This document shows, in pieces, positions 38,962 to 48,527 of a DNA stretch of 64,000 nucleotides. The notes below the pieces were generated by a model. That model was not told where the DNA came from, did no database searches, and saw only the letters and a list, made by a program, of their open reading frames with translations. The first letter of the stretch is position 1, and each line of letters starts with the position of its first letter. The stretch is from Pyxidicoccus xibeiensis (GTDB lineage Bacteria > Myxococcota > Myxococcia > Myxococcales > Myxococcaceae), in assembly GCF_024198175.1 (NCBI RefSeq), contig NZ_JAJVKV010000009.1, positions 1 through 64,000 of the forward strand. The letters run 5' to 3'. The translations under genes and the position numbers were made by a program.

Positions 38962-41205
38962 CTACAGCGACTGCAGGAAGCGCAGGAGCGCGGCGCGGTC
39001 GGACGCGTTCATGCTGTTGAAGGCGTTCTTCGCGGCCTGGCCCTCACCGCCGTGCCAGAGGATGGCCTCGGTCAGGTTGCGGGCGCGGCCGTCGTGCAGG
39101 TACGCCTCACCGCCGCTGACGCCGGCCGTCAGGCCGATGCCCCACAGCGGCGGCGTCCGCCACTCGGCGCCGGTGGCGATGCCCTCGCCCAGGTTGTCCG
39201 CCAGGCCCGAGCCCATGTCGTGCAGCAGCAGGTCCGTGTACGGGCGGATGGTCTGCCCGCGCAGCTCTGCGTTCGGGTGGAAGCTGGTCGTGGTCAGGCT
39301 GGCCGCGTGGCACTTCGCGCAGCCCGCGTTGCTGAACAGCGTCTCACCGCGCAGCGCCGTGGCGTCGCGCAGGTCGCGCCGCGCCGGCACGCCCAGCAGG
39401 GCGATGTAGCGCGTCAGCTTGCCCAGGTCGGTGTCGTTCAGCTCCGTGCTGCTGCCCGAGCAGCCCTGCTGGGACGGCCCGCAGTCCAGCGTCTGGAAGA
39501 CGGGGGTGGTGACGCCGATGTCGTTGCGGAGCGCGTCGGCGACCTGGTGCCGCACCTTCGCCGCGCCGGCCTTCCAGCCGAACCGGCCCAGCCGCGTCTC
39601 GCCCGTCTCCGGGTCACGAATGGTCTGCATGCGGCCGGAGACGCCGTCCCCGTTGCTGTCGTTCGGGTCCGCCAGGGCGGCCACGGCGCTCTCCGACACG
39701 GCCTCCAGCAGGCCCATGCCGATGAGCTGCGGGGTGACGCGCGCCGAGTAGTTCGTGGGGGTGACGTTGGTGAAGCCGTACGTCGGCCGGCGCAGTTGGT
39801 ACGCCGTGCCGTCGGCGAAGTTGCCGTTGGTCAGCGTCCAGCCCGTGATGCGGACGTCCGCCTCGGGCGTGCCGCTGGTGCGGCGGGGCTGCAGCCGGGT
39901 GCCGAGGAACGCGTCCGGGCCACCGGTGGAGTTGCCCACCTTCATCACGTAGTTCGACAGCGAGGTGTTGACGGCGGGAGGCAGGCCGCGGCCGTTCTGC
40001 ACGTGGCAGGACACGCACGAGTTGGCGACGAAGTTCGGCCCGAGCTTGTTCGCCTGCTCCGTGAAGATGGGGTTGTTCGGCTCGGAGTGGCTGCCGTCGG
40101 CGAAGTTGGTGTGGTGGATGCGCCGGCCGTCCACGAAGGGCTGCGCATTCACGGGGGCCATGTTCAGCGCCATCTGCAGGAAGCGGTTGCGAGGCTCGTT
40201 GGACAGCGGCTGGTTCTGCGTGGTGCGGCCGCCGAGCCACCCGGCCTCCGGCATCGGGAACGAGTCCTCGGTGGCGCCGGAGACCTCGAACGGGACGATG
40301 CCGCCCGAGCCCACCATGTAGAGCATCGCCGTGGAGTAGTAGTTGAAGCGGCCTTCCACCGGTTGCCGAAGGAAGACACCCACTTCAATCTCCATGCGGT
40401 CGCCGACGCGGATGGCGCGGCCTTCCTTGGCGTTGAAGTTGACGCTGGCGGTGTAGTGGTAGTCGTTGACGGTGGTGAAGTCGGCGTTGTGGAAGTACTC
40501 GGCCACCGTGTTGAGGCCGCGGAAGAACGCGCGGAAGTCGGGGCTGTCGTACGGGTAGATGGTGTAGAGGTTCACGACGATGCGGTTGCCGCCCTTGGCG
40601 ACCTCGTCGACGATCTCCACGGTGTGCGTGCGCTTCTCGAAGTAGCGCGACAGGTAGTGGTCGTAGGCCTGGTACTCGTCCTCGCGCGCGTGACGGTCTC
40701 TCACGCGGTCACCGACGCGGGTGATGATGGCGGTGGCGGTGTTCTGCACCGTGGCGGGCTCCAGCGACGTGCCGCTGTTGTAGAGCGGGACGATGGTGCC
40801 CAGCGGGGGCGGCGTGCCGGCATCGGTCGGCGGGGGTTGGCCCGCGTCCGGCGTGCCTGCGTCTACCGGTGGGGGCGGGGTGCCACCGTGCGTATAACGC
40901 GCCCACGTGGTGTCGCGGGCACAGTTGCAGGAGACGTCCCAGTACGTGAACGAGTAGTCGATGACGTCGCCCGCGACGAGGCCCGTCACCGTGTGCTCGT
41001 TCCGACCGTTGGTGATGCCCATCCGGTAGTTGAGCTGCCCCTGATTGTTCTTCACGTAGTGGATGTCCGCCCACGACGTGGTGTCGACGTAGAAGATGGC
41101 GGACGAGCCTGACTGCGTTGCTCCGTACGTGGCGGCGAACGAGTCGAACGCCAATAAAGTGGTGACCATTACGACGACAGCCAGTCCTGCTGCTCTGTTG
41201 CGCAT
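38962..41205 (-). CDS. Secreted fusion: CBM56-like glucan-binding module plus di-haem peroxidase-like domain
   Basis: A 747-residue exported protein. After a signal peptide (1-24) comes a module (about 26-108) with FYVDTTSWADIHYV, NYRMGITNGRNEHTV and YSFTYWDV, resembling CBM56-type beta-glucan-binding modules. A Pro/Asp-Ala-Gly linker leads to an unrecognised domain (about 150-370). The last part looks like a di-haem oxidoreductase (putative peroxidase, DUF1111-like), with c-type haem sites CVSCH (397-401) and CAKCH (629-633) and SNGDGVSGR between them. GGAGG lies five bases before the ATG. A redox enzyme targeted to glucan is implied but unproven. Confidence 0.82.
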   Translation of the reverse strand: MRNRAAGLAVVVMVTTLLAFDSFAATYGATQSGSSAIFYVDTTSWADIHYVKNNQGQLNYRMGITNGRNEHTVTGLVAGDVIDYSFTYWDVSCNCARDTTWARYTHGGTPPPPVDAGTPDAGQPPPTDAGTPPPLGTIVPLYNSGTSLEPATVQNTATAIITRVGDRVRDRHAREDEYQAYDHYLSRYFEKRTHTVEIVDEVAKGGNRIVVNLYTIYPYDSPDFRAFFRGLNTVAEYFHNADFTTVNDYHYTASVNFNAKEGRAIRVGDRMEIEVGVFLRQPVEGRFNYYSTAMLYMVGSGGIVPFEVSGATEDSFPMPEAGWLGGRTTQNQPLSNEPRNRFLQMALNMAPVNAQPFVDGRRIHHTNFADGSHSEPNNPIFTEQANKLGPNFVANSCVSCHVQNGRGLPPAVNTSLSNYVMKVGNSTGGPDAFLGTRLQPRRTSGTPEADVRITGWTLTNGNFADGTAYQLRRPTYGFTNVTPTNYSARVTPQLIGMGLLEAVSESAVAALADPNDSNGDGVSGRMQTIRDPETGETRLGRFGWKAGAAKVRHQVADALRNDIGVTTPVFQTLDCGPSQQGCSGSSTELNDTDLGKLTRYIALLGVPARRDLRDATALRGETLFSNAGCAKCHAASLTTTSFHPNAELRGQTIRPYTDLLLHDMGSGLADNLGEGIATGAEWRTPPLWGIGLTAGVSGGEAYLHDGRARNLTEAILWHGGEGQAAKNAFNSMNASDRAALLRFLQSL

Positions 41206-41285
41206 GAGGTCCTCCAGCGAGCCACTTCGCACGGTGGAAGGGGACATTCTCCATCGTCCGAAGGAAGTTCAGATTTAGGCCAGCC

Positions 41286-41313
41286 AGATAAGAATTCCTA
41301 TAAATTTCGGTAA
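41286..41313. promoter_or_regulatory. AT-rich promoter-like island between divergent genes
   Basis: A 28-base AT-rich stretch in GC-rich surroundings, with TATAAA at 41299-41304 (plus) and TTATCT on the minus strand. It lies about 80 bases upstream of the peroxidase start and 120 upstream of the methyltransferase start. No convincing -35 partner was found on either strand. Confidence 0.4.
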
Positions 41314-41426
41314 GCCCCCCTGCGCCTGTCGGGTGTGCGACTGTGGGCTGGGACTTGCGCTGCGCGTCGACGCGGTGCGTTCAAGCGCCCGGTGCGCCGC
41401 GAGGTCGTGCAGGATGCGCGGCGCGA

Positions 41427-42215
41427 ATGGCCCTGGTTCCCCTGGCGGTGACGACCAGCACGAAGGTGGATGCGACGACGGTGCGTGAGGCGCGCGCCGT
41501 GGCGAGCCGCTGGGGGCTGCCCTTCATGCCGCGCCGGGCGAAGGAGGGAATCGCGCCGTGGCTGGGGACGAAGGTGGAGGCGCTGCTGGTGGTGGGCGGA
41601 GACGGCGTGACGCTGTGGGATCCGGAGGGCTCGTTCGGGTTCCACGCGGGCATGGCGCACCTGCGGCGGATGCGGCTGCGGGAAGGCGAGCCGGATGCCT
41701 TCGTTCGGGTGGCGGAGCTTCGGGCCGGGGACTCGGTGCTGGACTGCACGCTGGGGTTGGCGCAGGACGCGCTGGTGGCGTCGCTGGCGGTGGGGCCGAC
41801 GGGGCGCGTGGTGGGGCTGGAGAAGAGCCTGGCGCTGGGCGTGGTCGCCGCGGAGGGCTTGAGGCGCTACGAGCTGGGGGCGGACTCGGCGCCCATCGAG
41901 GTGCTGCACGCGGATGCTCGCGAGTACCTGAAGACGTTGCCGGCGCAGTCGTTCGACGTGGTGTTCTTCGACCCGATGTTCGCGAAGCCGAAGAAGGCAC
42001 AGCCCGCGTTCGAGGTGCTGCGGCGCTTCGCCGAGCACGCGCCGCTGACGCCCGAGACGCTGGCCGAGGGCCAGCGCGTGGCGCGGCGGTGGGTGGTGGT
42101 GAAGGGGGCGAAGTACACGGATGACCTGAAGAAGCTCGGGCTCGCGGAGGAGCCGGGCTCGCGGTTCACGGATGTGGTCTGGGGGCGGCTGGGGCCCGCT
42201 CCCGCGCTGCCGTGA
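41427..42215 (+). CDS. RsmJ-like class I SAM-dependent methyltransferase
   Basis: A 262-residue methyltransferase. The SAM-binding motif is SVLDCTLGLAQDALVASLAVG, followed by VVGLEKSLALGVVAAEGL and the catalytic-loop-like FDVVFFDPMFAKPKKAQ. The DPMF motif and the ordering resemble RsmJ, which methylates guanine in 16S rRNA helix 44; here that role is inferred from similarity only. The ATG at 41427 is the most reasonable start, though its ribosome site is weak. Its stop is 24 bases before the next gene. Confidence 0.72.
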   Translation: MALVPLAVTTSTKVDATTVREARAVASRWGLPFMPRRAKEGIAPWLGTKVEALLVVGGDGVTLWDPEGSFGFHAGMAHLRRMRLREGEPDAFVRVAELRAGDSVLDCTLGLAQDALVASLAVGPTGRVVGLEKSLALGVVAAEGLRRYELGADSAPIEVLHADAREYLKTLPAQSFDVVFFDPMFAKPKKAQPAFEVLRRFAEHAPLTPETLAEGQRVARRWVVVKGAKYTDDLKKLGLAEEPGSRFTDVVWGRLGPAPALP

Positions 42216-42238
42216 CGGTGCCTCACAGGAGGTGGTGG

Positions 42239-43411
42239 ATGCGGCGGTGGAGGGTGCTCGGGCTGATGGGGCTGCTGGCGGTGGGGCCGGTGTTCGCGGC
42301 TGCCCCGAAGGAGAAGAAGGTGGAGAAGACTCCCGAGGAGACGCGGGTGCGTGCGCGGGCGCTCGGGGTGGTTCCGGGCATCTTCGCGCCGGGGCCGCTC
42401 AATGCGCTGACCGATGTGGCCGGTGTGCGGGTGGGGCATGCGACGGTGGTGGCCGGTGAGTCCGTGCGGACGGGAGTCACGGCGATTCTTCCGCACGGAG
42501 GCAACCTGTTCCGCGAGCGGGTGCCGGCCGCCATCCACGTGGCCAATGGCTTCGGGAAGCTGCTGGGCAGCACGCAGGTGAACGAGCTGGGAGAGCTGGA
42601 GTCTCCCGTGCTGCTCACGTGCACGCTGTGCGTGTGGCGCGTGGCGGACGGGCTGGTCGCGTGGATGCTGGAGCAACCGGGGATGGAGGACGTGCGCTCC
42701 ATCAACCCGGTGGTGGGCGAGACGAACGATGGACGGCTCAACGCCATCCGCACGCGGCCCGTGGGCGAGAAGGAGGTCCGGGCGGCGCTCGCACAGGCGA
42801 CTTCGGGGCCGGTGGCCGAGGGGAGCGTCGGGGCGGGCACGGGGACGGTGGCCTTCGGGTGGAAGGGTGGCATCGGTACGTCATCGCGGGTGCTGCCTCC
42901 GAAGCTGGGTGGGTACACGGTGGGCGTGCTGGTGCAGTCGAACTTCGGTGGCGTGCTGCAGGTGATGGGGGCGCCGGTGGGGAAGGCGCTGGGGCGCTAT
43001 GCGTTCCAGAAAGAGGTGGAGGAGCGGGGGGACGGGTCCATCATCATCGTGGTGGCCACGGATGCGCCGGTGGATCACCGCAATCTCAGGAGGCTCGCGG
43101 AGCGCGCGACGCTGGGGCTGGGGCGGACGGGGTCTTCGGCGTCGAACGGGTCCGGGGACTACGTCATCGCGTTCTCCACGGCGGCGGCGGTGCGGCGGCC
43201 GTTCGGTGCCGAGAAGCTGACAGGGGAGACACTGGGGAACGATGCGCTGTCGCCACTGTTCCAGGCGGTGGTGGAGGCGACGGAGGAGGCCATCTACAAT
43301 TCGATGTTCATGGCCACCACGGTGCGGGGCAGTGGGCAGACGGTGGAGGCCATTCCGCTGTCCCGGGTGCGCGAGGTGCTGCGGCGCCACGGAATCGGGC
43401 AGGGCGAGTGA
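42239..43411 (+). CDS. DmpA-family (P1, S58) N-terminal-nucleophile aminopeptidase, exported
   Basis: A 390-residue member of the DmpA/BapA family, whose members self-cleave and hydrolyse N-terminal L- or D-residues, D-amides or beta-peptides. The cleavage region is GGIGTSSR (Thr214/Ser215). The family start DVAGVRVGHATV and NDGRLNAIRTRPV are clear. The ATG at 42239 has AGGAGG six bases upstream and gives a signal peptide ending GPVFAAAP; a GTG at 42212 that overlaps the methyltransferase stop would mask it. It is followed within eight bases by a D-amino-acid aminotransferase. Confidence 0.9.
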   Translation: MRRWRVLGLMGLLAVGPVFAAAPKEKKVEKTPEETRVRARALGVVPGIFAPGPLNALTDVAGVRVGHATVVAGESVRTGVTAILPHGGNLFRERVPAAIHVANGFGKLLGSTQVNELGELESPVLLTCTLCVWRVADGLVAWMLEQPGMEDVRSINPVVGETNDGRLNAIRTRPVGEKEVRAALAQATSGPVAEGSVGAGTGTVAFGWKGGIGTSSRVLPPKLGGYTVGVLVQSNFGGVLQVMGAPVGKALGRYAFQKEVEERGDGSIIIVVATDAPVDHRNLRRLAERATLGLGRTGSSASNGSGDYVIAFSTAAAVRRPFGAEKLTGETLGNDALSPLFQAVVEATEEAIYNSMFMATTVRGSGQTVEAIPLSRVREVLRRHGIGQGE

Positions 43412-43418
43412 GGCACGC

Positions 43419-44279
43419 ATGCACGTCTATCTGAATGGGGAGTTCCTTCCGCTGGAGCAGGCCCGGATCTCGGTGGAGGACCGGGGCTTCCTCTTCGGGG
43501 ACGGGGTGTACGAGGTGACGCGGGCGCTCCCGAGCGGCCTCTTCGCGGAGGCAGCGCACTGGCACCGGCTGCAGCGGGGGATTGAAGAGCTGAAGCTGCA
43601 GACGCCGGAGGGGTTCTCCCGGGAGCTGGTGAAGAACCTCTCGCTGGAGCTGCTGGAGGCGAACGGGCTGACGGGCCGGCAGGCGACGGTGTACCTGCAG
43701 CTCACGCGGGGCGCGGCGCCGCGCAACCATGCGTTTCCGCCGGCGGGGACTCCGCCCACGCTCTACCTGTCCGCGTCGCCGTTCCAGGTGCCGTGGACAC
43801 AGCGGCGGGAGGGCGTGAGCACGATGACCCTTCCGGACCTGCGCTGGGCGCGGTGCGACTTGAAGACGGTGAACCTGCTGCCCAACATCCTGGCGAAGCA
43901 GCAGGCGCGCGAGGCGGGTGTGTTCGAGGCCCTGCTGGTGCGCGACGGAGTCATCACGGAGGGCGCGTCCACGAGCGCGTTCTTCGTGATGGACGGGGCG
44001 CTGCACACGCACCCGAAGGGACCGCACATCCTGCCGGGCGTGACGCAAGACATCGTCATCTCGCTCGCGCAGGGACTGGGCATGACGGTGCACGAGCGGC
44101 CGGTGCGCCTGGATGAGCGGGACCGGTTCCAGGAGGTGTTCCTGGCGGGGACCACCACGGACGTGCAGCCGGTGATCGCCGTGAACGGGGCGAAGGTAGG
44201 GGAGGGGAAGCCCGGGCCGCTGACGATGGCGCTCCAGCGGGCGCTGTACGAGCGCATGGGCATGGAGCCGCCTCCGTAG
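43419..44279 (+). CDS. dat: D-amino-acid aminotransferase (class IV, PLP)
   Basis: A 286-residue fold-type IV PLP enzyme, which moves amino groups between D-amino acids and 2-oxoacids. It begins with the usual YLNGEFLPLEQARISVEDRGFLFGDGVYEV blocks. The PLP lysine is Lys149 in DLKTVNLLPNILAKQQA, as in Bacillus D-alanine transaminase. Later motifs are EGASTSAFFV and FLAGTTTDVQPV. A branched-chain or aminodeoxychorismate relative is possible, but DLKTVNLL favours D-specificity. It forms an operon with the DmpA-like peptidase. Confidence 0.85.
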   Translation: MHVYLNGEFLPLEQARISVEDRGFLFGDGVYEVTRALPSGLFAEAAHWHRLQRGIEELKLQTPEGFSRELVKNLSLELLEANGLTGRQATVYLQLTRGAAPRNHAFPPAGTPPTLYLSASPFQVPWTQRREGVSTMTLPDLRWARCDLKTVNLLPNILAKQQAREAGVFEALLVRDGVITEGASTSAFFVMDGALHTHPKGPHILPGVTQDIVISLAQGLGMTVHERPVRLDERDRFQEVFLAGTTTDVQPVIAVNGAKVGEGKPGPLTMALQRALYERMGMEPPP

Positions 44280-44302
44280 CGCGATCAAGAGGAGCAAGTC
44301 CC

Positions 44303-44707
44303 GTGACCACTGGCATGAAACTGGAGGAGCAGGTCGCCGACTCCGCACGTGCTTGGAAGGTGGCCTCGGAGAGCAGCGATGCAAGCGCGCGTGAGATCGC
44401 GGAGCGGAGGCTCGCGGACTTCCTGGAGCGGTGGGTGGCCGAGCTCCTCACGACTGACGCTGAGTGGACTCAGCACGGACGCTGGTTCGATGGCCTCATC
44501 TTCGAGGAGCTCCGCGCCGAAGAGGACGACCGGTTCAGCTCGAGCGGCTACATCTGGAGCATCGACCAGGTGAAATGGCCGTTCCGTGCCTCGATTCAGC
44601 TGTCCGCTGATGGAATGGCCGCCTTCGATATCCGCTTCGGAGCCAGGCGCCGGAATCCACCGCGCGCTGAAGCCGACTGGGCCTTCCAGTTCGTCAGGGC
44701 CGGGTAA
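44303..44707 (+). CDS. Hypothetical protein (134 aa), accessory-looking
   Basis: A soluble, acidic 134-residue protein of no family I recognise. The N-terminal half is helical (AREIAERRLADFLERWVAELL) and the second half beta-rich with many aromatic residues (SGYIWSIDQVKWPFRASIQL). The GTG at 44303 has AGAGGAG eight bases upstream. Its third-position GC looks somewhat lower than in neighbours, by eye. It converges on a short peptide gene and shares a hairpin terminator with it. An immunity or accessory role is possible but unsupported. Confidence 0.65.
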   Translation: MTTGMKLEEQVADSARAWKVASESSDASAREIAERRLADFLERWVAELLTTDAEWTQHGRWFDGLIFEELRAEEDDRFSSSGYIWSIDQVKWPFRASIQLSADGMAAFDIRFGARRRNPPRAEADWAFQFVRAG

Positions 44708-44713
44708 AACGAA

Positions 44714-44750
44714 AATCGCCAGCAGGCGGAGGCTCCGCCCACTGGCGATT
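44714..44750. terminator. Bidirectional hairpin terminator
   Basis: AATCGCCAG and CTGGCGATT form the outer stem and GGCGGAG/CTCCGCC an inner stem. On the minus strand it is followed by TTTTCGTTTTA, so it best ends the transcript of the short peptide gene; it also follows the 134-aa gene by seven bases. Confidence 0.8.
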
Positions 44751-44783
44751 CGATCCACTGCACCGGGTCAGGTGCGGGTGGTG

Positions 44784-44864
44784 CTACGGAATCGCCTCAT
44801 AGGGCCCGATGATGATGGGGCCGCAACCACGGGGACCACCGCGAACCTTGGTCTTGATCTGCAT
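44784..44864 (-). CDS. Short peptide gene (26 aa), possible RiPP-like or signalling peptide
   Basis: A 27-codon frame with ATG at 44864 and stop at 44784. The peptide begins MQIKTKVRGG, contains one cysteine (Cys14) and three consecutive isoleucines (17-19), and ends PYEAIP. The first eight residues are polar and basic, while residues 9-26 are Gly/Pro-rich and hydrophobic, with Gly9-Gly10 at the border. AGGAG lies six bases before the ATG, AT-rich promoter-like DNA lies upstream, and a hairpin with a U-rich tract follows the stop by about 35 bases, so this looks like a complete transcription unit. The layout recalls precursor peptides (leader, GG, core), but I see no modification or export gene nearby. 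Confidence 0.6.
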   Translation of the reverse strand: MQIKTKVRGGPRGCGPIIIGPYEAIP

Positions 44865-44943
44865 GTTGTGCTCCTGGTGTGAGGCGTGAGCTCCAGAAGT
44901 ACGGATGCCAAGCTGGCCATCCGCAACTGGATTGGAAGATTGA

Positions 44944-44968
44944 ATTATAAGTACAACCTGCCTGTCAA
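44944..44968 (-). promoter_or_regulatory. Promoter-like boxes upstream of the short peptide gene
   Basis: On the minus strand a perfect TTGACA (44963-44968) and a perfect TATAAT (44944-44949) occur, but only 13 bases apart instead of about 17. One may therefore be chance, or the real -10 may be the following TTCAAT, 18 bases from TTGACA. The local DNA is clearly AT-richer than its surroundings. Confidence 0.5.
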
Positions 44969-45002
44969 GCGAGCGGTCGCTGAAACCGGGTAGGCGCCGC
45001 GA

Positions 45003-46286
<1,284 letters not shown>

Positions 46287-46404
46287 GATGCGCACGGCTC
46301 CTTGCAGGAGAGCGGGGAAAAGCGTGCGCACCTTGCACCTCGTCTTCAGGACTCCTGCGTCAAGAGTCCGCCACGTTTGGACGACAGCCGTGTGAGCCCG
46401 CCGC

Positions 46405-48117
46405 TCAGTCCTTCCCCGCGCCCTTCGGAGGCCCCTCGCCGCCCATGGGCGACAGCCGCGCCGACAGCGCACCGGCCTGCTCGTGCGGCATCTTGTCGCG
46501 CGGAGAGCGGTAGTACTGCATGGGCGAGTGGTGCAGGAAGTTCGACACGCGGCTCGTGTACAGACACGCGTACTGCTCCACCTGGTACCCGAAGCGGCTG
46601 TTCTCGTTGCCCTCCTTGAACAGCAGGCCCCAGTACGGGTTGAAGCCCTCCTCGACGTCCTCCTCCAGCGTGTCCGCAATCTCGTTCGCGTTCTTCAGCG
46701 CCCGCCGCATCAAATCGAGCTCCGACTTGGTCTGCTTGCGCAGCTCCTCCGCCGCGAGCCGGTCCGCCTGTGGCAACTGCTCACGCTCCAGCCGCCGCTC
46801 CAGCGTGTTCAGCAGCGTCTTGTGGTGGTTCACCTCGTCGTCCAGGCGCTCGCGCACCACCTCCACCTGCGACAGGATTCCAATCTCATCCAGCCGCGAG
46901 TCCGTGTAGGTGATCTCATCTTCGATCTCCTGCACCACCATGCACGTGCGCCACAGCGACGACTTCTTCGACTTCAGGATGTCGCCGTAGATGTGGTCGC
47001 CGACGTAGAGGATGTTCTCCCCGCGGTAGCCCGTCAGCTCCTCGAACCGCGCCAGGTTGCCGCCCGAGTACACCTTGCCCCGGTCCAGTGACACGGTGGC
47101 CTCGCCAATCACGCGGCCTTCCTCCGTCGACGCGTCCAGCTCCAGGAACGGCTTGCCCTCGGAGAAGAAGCCCGGCTTGCCCGCCGCCGTCACCACCACG
47201 TCGAAGTAGTTCCGCCAGCTCGGGTACTCCGCCAGCTGCCCGTCCAGCAGGTACCGCATCACCGCGTCCGTGTAGTCCCACGCCGAGTTCGTCAGCAGGA
47301 ACAGCCGCTTCCCACCCGAGCGCAGCTTGTGCAACGCCGGCCCCAGCTCCGGGTCCAGGAACACGTAGCGCCCCAGGTCCTTGCGCACCTCGCGCTTGAG
47401 CGAGTTGTCCCGGTGGATGGTGTCGATGGCCTCGCGGATGTCGTCGTACAGCTTGCCGTAGTCCACCCGCTGCCCCATCGACTCCATCAGCTCGATGATG
47501 CCCGCGAACAGGCACGTCTCCGGCAACGCGAACAGCGTGTCGTTCCACGCGAACTGCGGGTTGCGCAGCCGCACGCGCTTGTTGCGGTACAGCTCGCGCC
47601 ACACCTCCGGCTTCAGCGGCCGCAGCCCGTGGTACGCCCGACCCACGTGGCCGAACCGGTCCATCTTCAGGATGTTCCCGTTCAGCCGGTCCACCGCCAG
47701 CCCACGCATCACGAAGTGGTGGTCGTAGAGCAGGCCGCCCACCATCGGCGGATAGCCGTACTCGCTGATCAGCTTCGCCAGCGTCATGTCGAACGAGAGC
47801 TGCTCCAACCGGCGCATGTGGTAGATGGCCAGCGTGTAGTCCATGTCGAAGCCAATCAGCTCGACACTGGACATGCGCAGGTTGCGGTTGACGAAGATCT
47901 CCCGCGCCCGCGCCACCACGTCCCGCCGCTCGCGAGGCAGCGTCAACAGCCGCGTGAGCCCCTCGTCGGCCAGGAGGTCCTCGGCCCTCCGCGCGGCATC
48001 CTCGGCGCGCGCACGATTGAAGGGGGAACGGAAGCTCCCGTGAAGCGGGTCCGGTGAGGGACCGCCCGGGATGGGACGGAATGGAGAAAGGGTCTGAGCC
48101 ACGGAACACCCACTCAT
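46405..48117 (-). CDS. HAD-IG family 5'-nucleotidase
   Basis: A 570-residue member of the HAD-IG/cytosolic purine 5'-nucleotidase family. The catalytic loop is [14 protein letters not shown], with the nucleophile and acid/base aspartates of Dx[16 protein letters not shown] and [23 protein letters not shown] are the later HAD motifs. A helical region ([26 protein letters not shown]) and [32 protein letters not shown] are typical of the family. It probably dephosphorylates IMP/GMP-type nucleotides. The ATG at 48117 is the first start in the gap to the divergent gene; no good ribosome site is seen. Confidence 0.92.
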   Translation of the reverse strand: MSGCSVAQTLSPFRPIPGGPSPDPLHGSFRSPFNRARAEDAARRAEDLLADEGLTRLLTLPRERRDVVARAREIFVNRNLRMSSVELIGFDMDYTLAIYHMRRLEQLSFDMTLAKLISEYGYPPMVGGLLYDHHFVMRGLAVDRLNGNILKMDRFGHVGRAYHGLRPLKPEVWRELYRNKRVRLRNPQFAWNDTLFALPETCLFAGIIELMESMGQRVDYGKLYDDIREAIDTIHRDNSLKREVRKDLGRYVFLDPELGPALHKLRSGGKRLFLLTNSAWDYTDAVMRYLLDGQLAEYPSWRNYFDVVVTAAGKPGFFSEGKPFLELDASTEEGRVIGEATVSLDRGKVYSGGNLARFEELTGYRGENILYVGDHIYGDILKSKKSSLWRTCMVVQEIEDEITYTDSRLDEIGILSQVEVVRERLDDEVNHHKTLLNTLERRLEREQLPQADRLAAEELRKQTKSELDLMRRALKNANEIADTLEEDVEEGFNPYWGLLFKEGNENSRFGYQVEQYACLYTSRVSNFLHHSPMQYYRSPRDKMPHEQAGALSARLSPMGGEGPPKGAGKD

Positions 48118-48188
48118 ACCACGCGCGTACCCCCTTCGGCTCTGTCCTTGCCGGGTTCCAACAGGGCGTGGCACGCTCACCCTCTGCA

Positions 48189-48527
48189 ATGCGCTCGCCT
48201 GCCCGACGTCGGTCCTCGGACACTCTCGAGGACGTCCATGCGCGCCTGTCCGCCCGGATTGCCGTGCTCGAGGACCGGGTGCGCCGCCTGGAGGCCCGGC
48301 TCCGCGTGAGCGCCACGTCCCAGACGCCCGCCGTCCGGACCTCCGCCGTCCGGACGTCGCCCAGGCGGGCCGACGAGCCCTCGCGCGCCCCCGCCGCCCG
48401 CGCGCGGCCGCGCTGCCCCGGCTGTACCCTGGAGCTGCCCAGGGGCCGACGCGGCGAGTCGTGCGTCTGGTGTGGCTTCGAGTTCTCCGCCGTGTCCCGG
48501 CGCCGCCCGGCGCGAAAGAAGCGATGA
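48189..48527 (+). CDS. Coiled-coil zinc-ribbon protein (112 aa)
   Basis: A 112-residue protein: a short coiled coil (DVHARLSARIAVLEDRVRRLEARL, about 13-36), a basic Ala/Pro/Arg linker and a C-terminal zinc ribbon with CPGC and CVWC pairs followed by GFEFSAVSRRRPARKKR. It has no known family to me. Support for it being real comes from the ATGA overlap with the pseudokinase gene and a reasonable Cys pattern. The start at 48189 is chosen because the upstream extension overlaps the divergent nucleotidase gene. Confidence 0.65.
   Translation: MRSPARRRSSDTLEDVHARLSARIAVLEDRVRRLEARLRVSATSQTPAVRTSAVRTSPRRADEPSRAPAARARPRCPGCTLELPRGRRGESCVWCGFEFSAVSRRRPARKKR

Noticed and set aside
41343-41426. Longer start for the RsmJ-like methyltransferase
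   Set aside because: The 28 extra codons are Cys/Arg/Gly-rich, do not resemble methyltransferase N-termini, and have no ribosome site.
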